DNA of 64,000 nt. Origin: Parabacteroides distasonis (lineage in GTDB: Bacteria; Bacteroidota; Bacteroidia; Bacteroidales; Tannerellaceae). The notes under the pieces were generated by a model, which saw only the letters and a program-made list of their open reading frames with translations, searched no databases and was not told the DNA's origin. Where the stretch lies: assembly GCA_015060925.1 (NCBI GenBank), contig SUXM01000004.1:62001-126000 (forward strand). Reading direction: 5' to 3'. A program made the position numbers and the translations under genes. Positions 10,376 through 19,189 of this stretch are shown one piece after another (within the stretch, counting starts at the first letter, position 1; the number at the start of each line of letters is the position of its first letter).

Positions 10376-11983
10376 ATGGCTACATTAGATTTAAGCAAGT
10401 ACGGCATTCAGGATGTAAAAGAGATCATCCACAATCCGTCTTATGATGTTCTGTTCGCAGAAGAAACAAAACCAGAATTGGAAGGTTTTGAAAGAGGTCA
10501 GGTGACAGAACTTGGTACTGTAAACGTAATGACTGGTATTTATACAGGTCGTTCTCCTAAAGATAAATTCTTTGTGATGAATGAAGCCAGCAAAGATTCT
10601 GTATGGTGGACTTCTGATGAATATAAAAATGATAACAAGCCTTGTTCTGAAGAAGCTTGGGCTGACTTGAAAGCGAAAGCTGTAAAGGAACTTTCTGGCA
10701 AACGTTTGTTCGTTGTTGACACATTCTGTGGTGCTAACGAAGCGACTCGTTTGAAAGTTCGTTTCATTATGGAAGTGGCATGGCAGGCTCATTTCGTGAC
10801 TAACATGTTCATCCGTCCGACTGCTGAAGAATTGGCAAACTATGGTGAACCTGATTTCGTCTCATTCAATGCTGCTAAGGCTAAAGTTGATAATTACAAA
10901 GAATTAGGTTTGAACTCTGAAACTGCTACTGTTTTCAACTTGAAGACTAACGAACAGGTTATCTTGAATACTTGGTATGGTGGTGAAATGAAGAAGGGTA
11001 TCTTCTCTATCATGAACTACTTGAACCCGTTGAAAGGTATCGCATCTATGCACTGTTCTGCAAATACAGATAAAGAAGGTACTAGCTCTGCTATCTTCTT
11101 TGGTTTGTCTGGTACAGGTAAGACTACTTTGTCTACAGACCCGAAACGTTTGTTGATCGGTGATGACGAACATGGTTGGGATAACGAAGGTGTATTCAAT
11201 TACGAAGGTGGTTGCTATGCAAAAGTTATCAACTTGGATAAAGAAAGCGAACCAGATATTTACAATGCTATCAAACGTGATGCTTTGTTAGAAAACGTGA
11301 CAGTGGCAGAAGATGGTAAGATTGACTTCGCTGATAAGAGCGTAACAGAAAACACACGTGTTTCTTATCCGATTTATCACATTGAAAACATCGTTAAACC
11401 GGTTTCTAAAGGTCCTCATGCAAAACAGGTGATTTTCTTGTCTGCTGATGCATTTGGTGTATTGCCTCCGGTATCTATCTTGACTCCGGAACAGACTCAG
11501 TACTATTTCTTGTCTGGTTTTACTGCTAAGTTGGCTGGTACAGAACGTGGTATTACTGAACCGACTCCTACATTCTCTGCATGTTTCGGTGCTGCATTCT
11601 TGTCTTTGCACCCAACAAAATATGGTGAAGAATTGGTGAAGAAGATGGAAATGACAGGTGCTAAGGCATATTTGGTGAACACAGGTTGGAATGGTACAGG
11701 TAAACGTATCTCTATCAAAGATACACGTGGTATCATTGATGCAATCTTGGATGGTTCTATCAACGAAGCTCCTACAAAGAAGATCCCGTATTTCGATTTC
11801 GAAGTTCCTACAGCATTGCCAGGTGTTGATCCTAATATCTTAGATCCACGTGATACATACGCTGATGCTGCTCAGTGGGAAGAAAAAGCAAAAGACTTGG
11901 CTGCTCGTTTCATCAAGAACTTTGCTAAATTTACAGGTAACGAAGCTGGTAAGGCTTTGGTTGCTGCAGGTCCTCAATTGTAA
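10376..11983 (+). CDS. pckA: phosphoenolpyruvate carboxykinase (ATP)
   Basis: [11 protein letters not shown] kinase loop, [10 protein letters not shown], 535 aa. Confidence 0.97.
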   Translation: MATLDLSKYGIQDVKEIIHNPSYDVLFAEETKPELEGFERGQVTELGTVNVMTGIYTGRSPKDKFFVMNEASKDSVWWTSDEYKNDNKPCSEEAWADLKAKAVKELSGKRLFVVDTFCGANEATRLKVRFIMEVAWQAHFVTNMFIRPTAEELANYGEPDFVSFNAAKAKVDNYKELGLNSETATVFNLKTNEQVILNTWYGGEMKKGIFSIMNYLNPLKGIASMHCSANTDKEGTSSAIFFGLSGTGKTTLSTDPKRLLIGDDEHGWDNEGVFNYEGGCYAKVINLDKESEPDIYNAIKRDALLENVTVAEDGKIDFADKSVTENTRVSYPIYHIENIVKPVSKGPHAKQVIFLSADAFGVLPPVSILTPEQTQYYFLSGFTAKLAGTERGITEPTPTFSACFGAAFLSLHPTKYGEELVKKMEMTGAKAYLVNTGWNGTGKRISIKDTRGIIDAILDGSINEAPTKKIPYFDFEVPTALPGVDPNILDPRDTYADAAQWEEKAKDLAARFIKNFAKFTGNEAGKALVAAGPQL

Positions 11984-12005
11984 TACATACATAAGAATCG
12001 ATAGG

Positions 12006-12035
12006 AAGCGCAGGCGTTATGTCTGCGCTTTTTTT
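12006..12035 (+). terminator. terminator after pckA
   Basis: AAGCGCAG GCGTTATGT CTGCGCTT TTTTT. Confidence 0.85.
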
Positions 12036-12116
12036 GTATATATACGTTATATTTAAGAACGTTTCTTAGGATATTTTAAAATATATAATTACCTTTAACC
12101 CGAAAAAGTGTAGTTT

Positions 12117-13253
12117 ATGCGGAATATAAGACTAAAAATACTTAACCATATACTGCTGATTATAGGAGCTGTTTGTTCTTTGTCTTCATGTGGTGAGGAT
12201 ATTGCTTATCAAATTGAAGGCAAATTGGATCATGTGGAAGAGGGACAGGTGCTGTATGCGGTATTTGAAAATGATGAGACCAAAGCCATTGACACGGTAA
12301 CTTGTGGAAAAAAGGGAGAGTTTGTGATTAAACGAAAAGAGGGTGATTTTAATGAGGTGGCAATTTTCTTTGAGAACAGGTCACGTTGGATTACGGCCTA
12401 TTTGGAAAAGGGGAAAAAGATCACACTCACAGGTGATGCGCTTTATCCTGCTTTGGTTCGTGTGAAAGGTGGGCAGGTTAACGATAGGCTTACTTCAATG
12501 AAGAAAGAGTTAGCCCCTTTATTGGAAGAACGAACAGACATACTTCGGAAACTGCGTGAACATAGGCCTTTAAGAGATAGTTTGAATATCTCGATTCAAA
12601 ATGTCGATTTGGCCTCACGGTTAACAAATATAAACCATCAGTTGGAGGAAAAAGCAGCTACGTTAATAAAGAAATATCCCAAAGAGGCAGCATCAGCTGT
12701 TTTGATACAGACCTATTTCATGCGTCCGGATGATACTCGTGAAATGGACGAACTATTGGCTGTATTGGATCCGAGTTTGAAAGACTTCTATATTGTGCAA
12801 AATTTGGAGGCCTATAGTATGCGTGCGCAGCGAACAGCATTGGGAGCTGAAGCACCCGATTTTAAGGTGAAAAACATCTATGGTAAGCCGATTTCGTTGG
12901 ATTCTTTTGCTCATAAATATCTGTTGTTGGCCTTTACGGCACCGTGGTGTGATATGTGCCAGACAGAGGATCTCTATTTGGATAAGGTGGCAACAAAATA
13001 TCCTAAAGAGAAATTGGAAATGTTGTTAGTCAGTTTGGATGATAAACAGGAAAAGGTACGACAGGTCTTGGCGAAAGATAGCATTGCTTGGAATCTTGTG
13101 ACGGATTCAGCCGGTCAGGCAACCATGCTTGTGGACTTATATAATATTAATGCTTTGCCCCGTTGCTTCTTGATTGATGAGGGGGGGAAAATTATATTGC
13201 GAACGGATAATGGGGTAGAGATTGAGCAGACTTTAAAAGGGTTGATCAAATAA
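12117..13253 (+). CDS. TlpA-like thioredoxin-fold lipoprotein with DUF4369-like N-terminus
   Basis: Lipobox SLSSC; APWCDMC active site; C-terminal YNINALPRCFLID. Confidence 0.82.
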   Translation: MRNIRLKILNHILLIIGAVCSLSSCGEDIAYQIEGKLDHVEEGQVLYAVFENDETKAIDTVTCGKKGEFVIKRKEGDFNEVAIFFENRSRWITAYLEKGKKITLTGDALYPALVRVKGGQVNDRLTSMKKELAPLLEERTDILRKLREHRPLRDSLNISIQNVDLASRLTNINHQLEEKAATLIKKYPKEAASAVLIQTYFMRPDDTREMDELLAVLDPSLKDFYIVQNLEAYSMRAQRTALGAEAPDFKVKNIYGKPISLDSFAHKYLLLAFTAPWCDMCQTEDLYLDKVATKYPKEKLEMLLVSLDDKQEKVRQVLAKDSIAWNLVTDSAGQATMLVDLYNINALPRCFLIDEGGKIILRTDNGVEIEQTLKGLIK

Positions 13254-13283
13254 GCAAAAACATGAATCTTAAAAATCTTAACT

Positions 13284-14822
13284 ATGTTAGTCAAATCTTT
13301 TGCAGCTGCGGTACAAGGTATCTCAGCTGTTATTATCACCATCGAAGTACATTGTACGAAAGGTATCCAGTTCTTTTTGGTAGGACTACCGGATGTGGCT
13401 GTTCGTGAAAGCCATGAACGGATTGTTTCAGCCCTTCAAGTAAGTGGCTATAAGTTCCCCCGTAATCGGATTGTGGTCAATATGGCTCCTGCCGACATAA
13501 AAAAGGAGGGCTCGTCATACGATTTACCCCTTGCTGTCGGTATCTTGGCTGCGGCCGGAGAGTTGGATGCTTCCCGCTTGGAACAGTATGTCATCATGGG
13601 AGAACTCTCTTTGGATGGTAGTCTGCTTCCAATCAAAGGGGTACTCCCTATTGCTATCAAAGCCCGGGAGGTTGGTTTTAAAGGTTTTATCCTTCCTAAG
13701 CAGAATGCCCGGGAGGCTGCTGTTGTGAATGATTTGGAGGTATATGGGGTTTCATCAATCAAGGAGGTGATTGAGTTTATTTCCGGAAAACAGACGATAG
13801 AGCCAACAGTGGTCAACACCCGGGAAGAGTTTTATGCCCGGCAACTTCATTTTGATGCCGATTTCTCGGATGTACGAGGGCAGGAACATGTGAAACGTGC
13901 GATGGAGGTGGCTGCTGCCGGAAACCATAACCTCATTCTTATCGGTCCACCGGGAAGTGGAAAGTCGATGTTAGCCAAAAGGTTACCCTCTATATTGCCA
14001 CCCTTCTCCCTTCAAGAATCCTTGGAAACAACCAAAATACATTCAGTGGCCGGAAAGATAGGGGTAAATACCTCGTTGATGACACAGCGTCCATTCCGTT
14101 CGCCTCACCATACAATTTCCAATGTGGCCATGGTAGGAGGAGGAAGTTACCCACAACCGGGAGAGATTAGTCTGGCTCATAATGGAATCTTATTTTTAGA
14201 CGAACTACCGGAATTCAATCGAAATGTATTGGAAGTGATGCGTCAACCGTTGGAAGACCGGATGATAACCATATCCCGTGCTCGGTTCTCTGTTGAATAT
14301 CCGGCCGGTTTCATGTTGGTTGCCTCTATGAACCCCTGTCCCTGTGGGTATTATAACCATCCGGATCGTCCTTGCCTTTGTTCTTCTAATATGGTACAGA
14401 GGTATATGAACCGGGTGTCTGGTCCTTTGTTGGATCGGATAGATATACAAATAGAGGTTGCTCCTGTCCCTTTTGAGAAGATGGCGGATCAACATCCATC
14501 CGAATCCAGTGAGAAGATACGTGAACGGGTCATGAAAGCCCGTACGATTCAAGTTCAACGTTTTGCCGAATATGAGGGGGTGTATAGCAATGCCCAGATG
14601 AGTTCTAAGTTATTGCGGATGTTTGCGATGCCGGATGCAGCCGGTTTGTCTTTGTTGAAAGCAGCCATGCAACGGTTGAACCTTTCGGCGCGAGCGTATG
14701 ACCGTATATTAAAGGTGGCTCGTACGGTTGCCGATTTGGAGGCTTCGCCTCGTATAGAAGCTCGGCATTTGGCAGAGGCTATCAATTACCGTAATTTGGA
14801 TCGGGAGACTTGGGGACAGTAA
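13284..14822 (+). CDS. YifB/ComM family Mg chelatase-like AAA ATPase
   Basis: GPPGSGKSMLAKRLPSILPP; NPCPCGYYNHPDRPCLCS. Confidence 0.95.
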   Translation: MLVKSFAAAVQGISAVIITIEVHCTKGIQFFLVGLPDVAVRESHERIVSALQVSGYKFPRNRIVVNMAPADIKKEGSSYDLPLAVGILAAAGELDASRLEQYVIMGELSLDGSLLPIKGVLPIAIKAREVGFKGFILPKQNAREAAVVNDLEVYGVSSIKEVIEFISGKQTIEPTVVNTREEFYARQLHFDADFSDVRGQEHVKRAMEVAAAGNHNLILIGPPGSGKSMLAKRLPSILPPFSLQESLETTKIHSVAGKIGVNTSLMTQRPFRSPHHTISNVAMVGGGSYPQPGEISLAHNGILFLDELPEFNRNVLEVMRQPLEDRMITISRARFSVEYPAGFMLVASMNPCPCGYYNHPDRPCLCSSNMVQRYMNRVSGPLLDRIDIQIEVAPVPFEKMADQHPSESSEKIRERVMKARTIQVQRFAEYEGVYSNAQMSSKLLRMFAMPDAAGLSLLKAAMQRLNLSARAYDRILKVARTVADLEASPRIEARHLAEAINYRNLDRETWGQ

Positions 14823-14868
14823 AAGCCTTATTTTTTTGAAGGTTAAACCAAAATGGATTATATTTGCT

Positions 14869-15081
14869 ATGAGAAAAGAATTTGGGAAATGGTTGATGGA
14901 TGTGGCGAAGTATTTGGCTACAGCTGTATTATTATCTTCTGTTTTTGAAGAGATACAAAATACATATAGGGTTTATGTTATATGCAGTTTTGTTTTGATT
15001 GTTTTACTATGTTTGGGGTTGATTTTAGTAGGAGATTCCCAAAAAGAGGTGATTAAAAAGAATAAAAATAGGAGGAAGTAG
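14869..15081 (+). CDS. small two-TM membrane protein, module copy 1 gene A (ORF-track start 14836 TTG probably too early)
   Basis: MRKEFGKWLMDVAKYLATAVLL; homologous by eye to 32780..32968 and 30103..30339. Confidence 0.6.
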   Translation: MRKEFGKWLMDVAKYLATAVLLSSVFEEIQNTYRVYVICSFVLIVLLCLGLILVGDSQKEVIKKNKNRRK

Positions 15082-15082
15082 T

Positions 15083-15199
15083 ATGAATGGAATGCTTTTT
15101 ATGAGTTTGGTATTATTAGTGATAGCCGTTGTCGGTTTTACCTATTTCAAGGTTCAAGATTACATAGAACATAAAAAAGAGGAAAAGAAAGGACGTTGA
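15083..15199 (+). CDS. 38-aa single-TM microprotein, module copy 1 gene B (not in ORF track)
   Basis: ATG 1 nt after the gene A stop; MNGMLFMSLVLLVIAVVGFTYFKVQDYIEHKKEEKKGR; same position as in copies 2 and 3. Confidence 0.5.
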   Translation: MNGMLFMSLVLLVIAVVGFTYFKVQDYIEHKKEEKKGR

Positions 15200-15210
15200 A
15201 ACGTCCTTTC
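15187..15210. terminator. bidirectional hairpin overlapping microprotein stop codon
   Basis: GAAAGGACGT TGAA ACGTCCTTTC perfect 10-bp stem; the TGA stop lies in the loop. Confidence 0.65.
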
Positions 15211-15211
15211 T

Positions 15212-16054
15212 TTAACTGTTCCGATATTCCAAAGGCCCCATGCCGACATGCCGCTTGAAGTATTTGCCAAAGAAAGACATATTGGTGAAGTTTAATGAAT
15301 AGGCTATGTCATGAATGCTTAGTTCGGTTGACTTCAGCTGTGCTTTGGCATCCATGATTACCATCGAAGAGATAATATCCGTACAAGTTTTACCCGAAAC
15401 CTGCTTGACGGTCGTACATAGATGAGCCTGTGTAATCCCTAACTTCTCTGCATAAAACGAGACATTGCGCTCCTGCATATAGTTTTGCATCACCAACTGC
15501 ATGAAATCTTTATGGATCTGTTCGCTTTTGGACAGGCTCTTAGGATGGGAGGCCTTGTCTTTATAAAGCGCTTTCACTCCCAATAATATACCTGATAGCA
15601 GATGGCTGATCATCGGTTTACCGATGTTTTCTTGGTATTGGTCATAGAGTTGGATCAATAAAGAAAGGTAATTCTCCATCATGGGAGCCATCTTTTCTGC
15701 AATAGAAATGACCGGGTTTTCTTGGATCATGTGGAGGATATTGGAGATAGGTTTGAGACTGTTGCTCTCCTCCACGAAGTGGGATGAAAACCCCAATACA
15801 TAAATCCGTAGGTCTTTGGATACTTTATGTATCTGTAAGATCGTACCCGGTAGGATTGTTACGAAATCATGCGGTTTGATATGGTAGCGTGTCAGATTAA
15901 TGGAACCTTCCGCTTCACCTTCCGCACAAAAGACAAAGATTTTGGCTTTCAGGCGGCAAGGGAAATTTGTATATAGGTTCAGTATGTCCGGACTGATATC
16001 CGTCCCAATGACCCAATCAACCGGGATATCAATTTTAGGTAGTTCGTTGTTCAT
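15212..16054 (-). CDS. AraC family transcriptional regulator (likely start MNNELPKID; ORF track extends to 16237)
   Basis: C-terminal HTH ISIAEKM...AYSLNFTNMSFFGKYFKRHVGMGPLEYR. Confidence 0.85.
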   Translation of the reverse strand: MNNELPKIDIPVDWVIGTDISPDILNLYTNFPCRLKAKIFVFCAEGEAEGSINLTRYHIKPHDFVTILPGTILQIHKVSKDLRIYVLGFSSHFVEESNSLKPISNILHMIQENPVISIAEKMAPMMENYLSLLIQLYDQYQENIGKPMISHLLSGILLGVKALYKDKASHPKSLSKSEQIHKDFMQLVMQNYMQERNVSFYAEKLGITQAHLCTTVKQVSGKTCTDIISSMVIMDAKAQLKSTELSIHDIAYSLNFTNMSFFGKYFKRHVGMGPLEYRNS

Positions 16055-16153
16055 AGTACGTTGTCTTATGCGAACAAAAATATAAAAAAGGATTTGTTTT
16101 ATTTGAAATATAACTATATTTGTTACTATTATTAAGTATAACCAATAATAACT

Positions 16154-16399
16154 ATGAAAATGAGTCCACGAGTTATGTTTATTAATGGATATGATTTTTT
16201 CTTTTATTCTATGGAAGAAGTGAGAAAACATATTCACATTGAAAAAGGTGAAAGTATAGCAAAAGTTTGGTTGGAACCAACAGTTGAATTAGTTTATAAC
16301 TACGGTTTTACCTCGAAAGAAATAAAGTTTATAATTCAAACGATTATTGAGAATGAACGAGTTATCTGTAAAAAATGGAATGACCATTTCGGTAAATGA
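16154..16399 (+). CDS. DUF4160-like small protein
   Basis: MSPRVMFINGYDFFFYSMEE pattern of DUF4160; overlaps the next ORF. Confidence 0.65.
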   Translation: MKMSPRVMFINGYDFFFYSMEEVRKHIHIEKGESIAKVWLEPTVELVYNYGFTSKEIKFIIQTIIENERVICKKWNDHFGK

Positions 16400-16631
16400 T
16401 AGAGTAGAAGTGACGTATATTTCCCGTAATGGTTTAGTATTGTGGATAAAGGATAAAGAGTATTATTTATCGTATGACAAATATCCATGGTTTAAGAAAG
16501 CGGCTGTAGATGATGTTTTTAATGTTCGTTTGTTGGGTAGGGAACGAATTCGTTGGGAGGCATTGGATGTTGATTTAAGTCTTTCAATGATTATATCTCC
16601 GGAAACATATCCATTGATAAGTCAAGGATAG
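16347..16631 (+). CDS. DUF2442-like small protein
   Basis: RNGLVLWIKDKEYYLSYDKYPWFKKA pattern of DUF2442. Confidence 0.65.
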   Translation: MRMNELSVKNGMTISVNDRVEVTYISRNGLVLWIKDKEYYLSYDKYPWFKKAAVDDVFNVRLLGRERIRWEALDVDLSLSMIISPETYPLISQG

Positions 16632-16674
16632 TCTTTGGTTATAGGAGGAGTCAACTACCTCCGATGTAAATGAA

Positions 16675-16718
16675 AATAGGTCGGATGTAATTCAAGATTA
16701 CATCCGACCTATTTTTTT
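16675..16718 (+). terminator. strong hairpin terminator
   Basis: AATAGGTCGGATGTAAT TCAAG ATTACATCCGACCTATT then T-run. Confidence 0.8.
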
Positions 16719-16754
16719 GTTTGGATAAAGGAAGTTTTTGTCGATCTCCCCATG

Positions 16755-16817
16755 AAAGGCTCTTATATTCCTTATTTTTGAAAAATCAGACAATGAATCT
16801 GTCCGAAAAGAGCCTTT
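16755..16817. repeat. 10-bp perfect inverted repeat bracketing a -7-like box upstream of the lipoprotein cluster
   Basis: AAAGGCTCTT (16755-16764) / AAGAGCCTTT (16808-16817); TATTTTTG at 16773-16780. Confidence 0.5.
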
Positions 16818-16875
16818 TATCTATAAAAAAACGAATCCTTTTTAAAAAAAGAACAGACAATAATATAAATAGACC

Positions 16876-16906
16876 TTGTAAGAACTAAATCAATATTGTT
16901 CCTTTG
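16876..16906 (+). promoter_or_regulatory. candidate promoter for lipoprotein cluster
   Basis: TTG (16876-16878) - 20 bp - TTCCTTTG (16899-16906), near-consensus Bacteroidetes -33/-7. Confidence 0.45.
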
Positions 16907-16962
16907 CATTCGATAAATAGTTTCATTTTGAATTAGAAAAAAGTTAGTCAATAAAAGGATAT

Positions 16963-17808
16963 ATGAAGAATTTAAACCGATTATGTAAAGGTATGGTTAG
17001 CTTGCTGTTAGGCGGCTTCTTGATGACCTCTTGCCAGAGCGAGGATTTTAGCGGTTCTGTTCAGGCTGAGGAGAAAGGAACGATTATGTTGACGCTAAAC
17101 GCAATGGAGGGGTTTGAAACAGAAACAAAGGCTATTAGCGATATAGCATATGCTGAATATTTGGATGTTAATAATTATACTATAGAGATTTCTGATTTGA
17201 ATAACAGGGTGGAGACCTCCTTTAAGTATTCGGATCGAAGTGACAGACTTCCTTATGAGTTAAAAAGAGGTTCTTATACAGTAAAGGCTTATTATGGAGA
17301 GATATATAAGGATAGAGCTGCTTCTCAAGATGGTTTTTATGTGGTAGATGCTAAGAATATCAATGTGGATAGTAATCAAGAATATGTTTCTTTGACTTGT
17401 GTCCCTGTTCATGCCAGAGTAGAGACCCATTTTGACTCGGCCATGAGTTCCTATTATTCTGATTTTTATGTGACTTATAGCACAAATGCTTTGAGAGCCA
17501 AAGGTGAAACGGTTAAGTCTAATGATCATCCGTGGTATCTGTTGGTGGATGAAGATGGGGAAGAGGTAGAGGCTACGATCGTTTTGACTCCGAAAGAGGG
17601 GTATCAGACTGGTTCAACAGCTAAGTTGACTCAGAAATACAGATTAAAACCTAATCAGGCATGGACGTTGGGAATTGCTCCAAACTATTCTGCTACGGAA
17701 ACAGAAGGTTCTGTCAGCATTTCCATTACGATTGATGACCAGACTAATGATGTGGATGTGCCTATCATCATCCCTTCTGAATGGGGTACTGAAGCAGGGG
17801 AAGAGTAA
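16963..17808 (+). CDS. DUF4493-like surface lipoprotein
   Basis: Lipobox MTSCQSED; KGTIMLTL strand; ETKAIS. Confidence 0.7.
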   Translation: MKNLNRLCKGMVSLLLGGFLMTSCQSEDFSGSVQAEEKGTIMLTLNAMEGFETETKAISDIAYAEYLDVNNYTIEISDLNNRVETSFKYSDRSDRLPYELKRGSYTVKAYYGEIYKDRAASQDGFYVVDAKNINVDSNQEYVSLTCVPVHARVETHFDSAMSSYYSDFYVTYSTNALRAKGETVKSNDHPWYLLVDEDGEEVEATIVLTPKEGYQTGSTAKLTQKYRLKPNQAWTLGIAPNYSATETEGSVSISITIDDQTNDVDVPIIIPSEWGTEAGEE

Positions 17809-17826
17809 CAATTTATTTAATCGGAA

Positions 17827-19170
17827 GTGAATATGAAGATACATACTTATATAGCGTTAGGAGCATTTGCTTGGATAGGGTTGACCTCATGTGAAACAAG
17901 AGAGTCGCTTGTGGGTGGCGATGTTGCAATGAAAGAGGGATATGGTGCATTGGAATTGTTGGTGACTGCAAAGGAACCGGTGGAGACAAAGGCGGTCAGC
18001 ACGACTAAATTCCCTGTGATTATTGCAGAGAAAGATAGTGAAGAGGTTGTGGAAGAATATACAGTTGGAACTTTACCGGAAACAATACTTCTACCGGTAG
18101 GAGATTATACGGTAACTGCGCACTCTTCAGCTGAGTTGGAAAAAAGAATGGAAAGCCCTTATTATGAAGGAACATCAGATTTGGCGATTGTGAATGGAGT
18201 GACTAAGCAGACTACGGTGACCTGTACACAGAAAAACAGTCGTGTTCGTTTGGAATATGAAGACGACTTTTTGACTACCTTCAAAGAATGGTTGGTAACC
18301 ATTGATGATGGGTCGGAGTCGGTGTTGGTTTATACGCATGAAGATGGTCTTTCTCCACGTGATGTTTACTACCTATTTGATGATAAGGTGAAAAGTATTG
18401 TGGTTAACGTCTCTGCCAAAACAACTGCAGGTGAGACGGTTGCCGGAAACTATCGTTTTACAAAGGCGGATGCTCCGGAAGGGTATGAAGGTGATACAGA
18501 ATATTTCACCGGTGGGGATGCATTGGTTGTCAAATTGACAGCATTGTCTTTGGATGCCCCGACAACCGGAGAGGTGAACCAGATTGGGGTTACGGTGAAT
18601 GTTTCTTTTGCTAACAGTAATACTTCAGTGATTATACCGGTCGAAGATTTAGGCTCAACGGGAGATGAACCGGGTACAGGTGATGAAGATGACAATCCTT
18701 CGCAAGGGGGAGATGGTGCTGTGACGTTAACATTTCCTAAAGATATTACCATAGGTAGTTATGGGGCTGGAATTCCTAGTGAGACTGTTAATGTTAACAT
18801 TAAAACACCAAATGGGTTAGCTAAAATGAACGTTCGAATAAATGGAGGTAATGATGATTTTGATGATATTTTACATGAATTAAGAATGGATGGCCAATCT
18901 TTTAAAATGGATAGTTTAGGTTGTGATGTTGTGGATAATAAAGATTTCGATGCATTGTTGAAACAAGTTGATCCAACTTTGGCTGCCCCTTCTTATGGTG
19001 TAGATGAATATGATTTTCCTATTTCTTTTTTCTTTTCAATGTTGACAGTAACAGGGGCTACGGACGAAGGTAAAGCTCATGAGTTTTATATAGATGTTAC
19101 TGATAAGTTGGGTAATAAGGCTTCTGGAATTTATAAAGTGACTATTTACCAGGAAGAAGATGAAGAATGA
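17827..19170 (+). CDS. DUF4493-like lipoprotein with acidic Gly-rich linker and distinct C-terminal domain
   Basis: Lipobox LTSCETRES; linker GSTGDEPGTGDEDDNPSQGGDG. Confidence 0.7.
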   Translation: MNMKIHTYIALGAFAWIGLTSCETRESLVGGDVAMKEGYGALELLVTAKEPVETKAVSTTKFPVIIAEKDSEEVVEEYTVGTLPETILLPVGDYTVTAHSSAELEKRMESPYYEGTSDLAIVNGVTKQTTVTCTQKNSRVRLEYEDDFLTTFKEWLVTIDDGSESVLVYTHEDGLSPRDVYYLFDDKVKSIVVNVSAKTTAGETVAGNYRFTKADAPEGYEGDTEYFTGGDALVVKLTALSLDAPTTGEVNQIGVTVNVSFANSNTSVIIPVEDLGSTGDEPGTGDEDDNPSQGGDGAVTLTFPKDITIGSYGAGIPSETVNVNIKTPNGLAKMNVRINGGNDDFDDILHELRMDGQSFKMDSLGCDVVDNKDFDALLKQVDPTLAAPSYGVDEYDFPISFFFSMLTVTGATDEGKAHEFYIDVTDKLGNKASGIYKVTIYQEEDEE

Positions 19171-19189
19171 TAGTTGTATGATAATTTAC

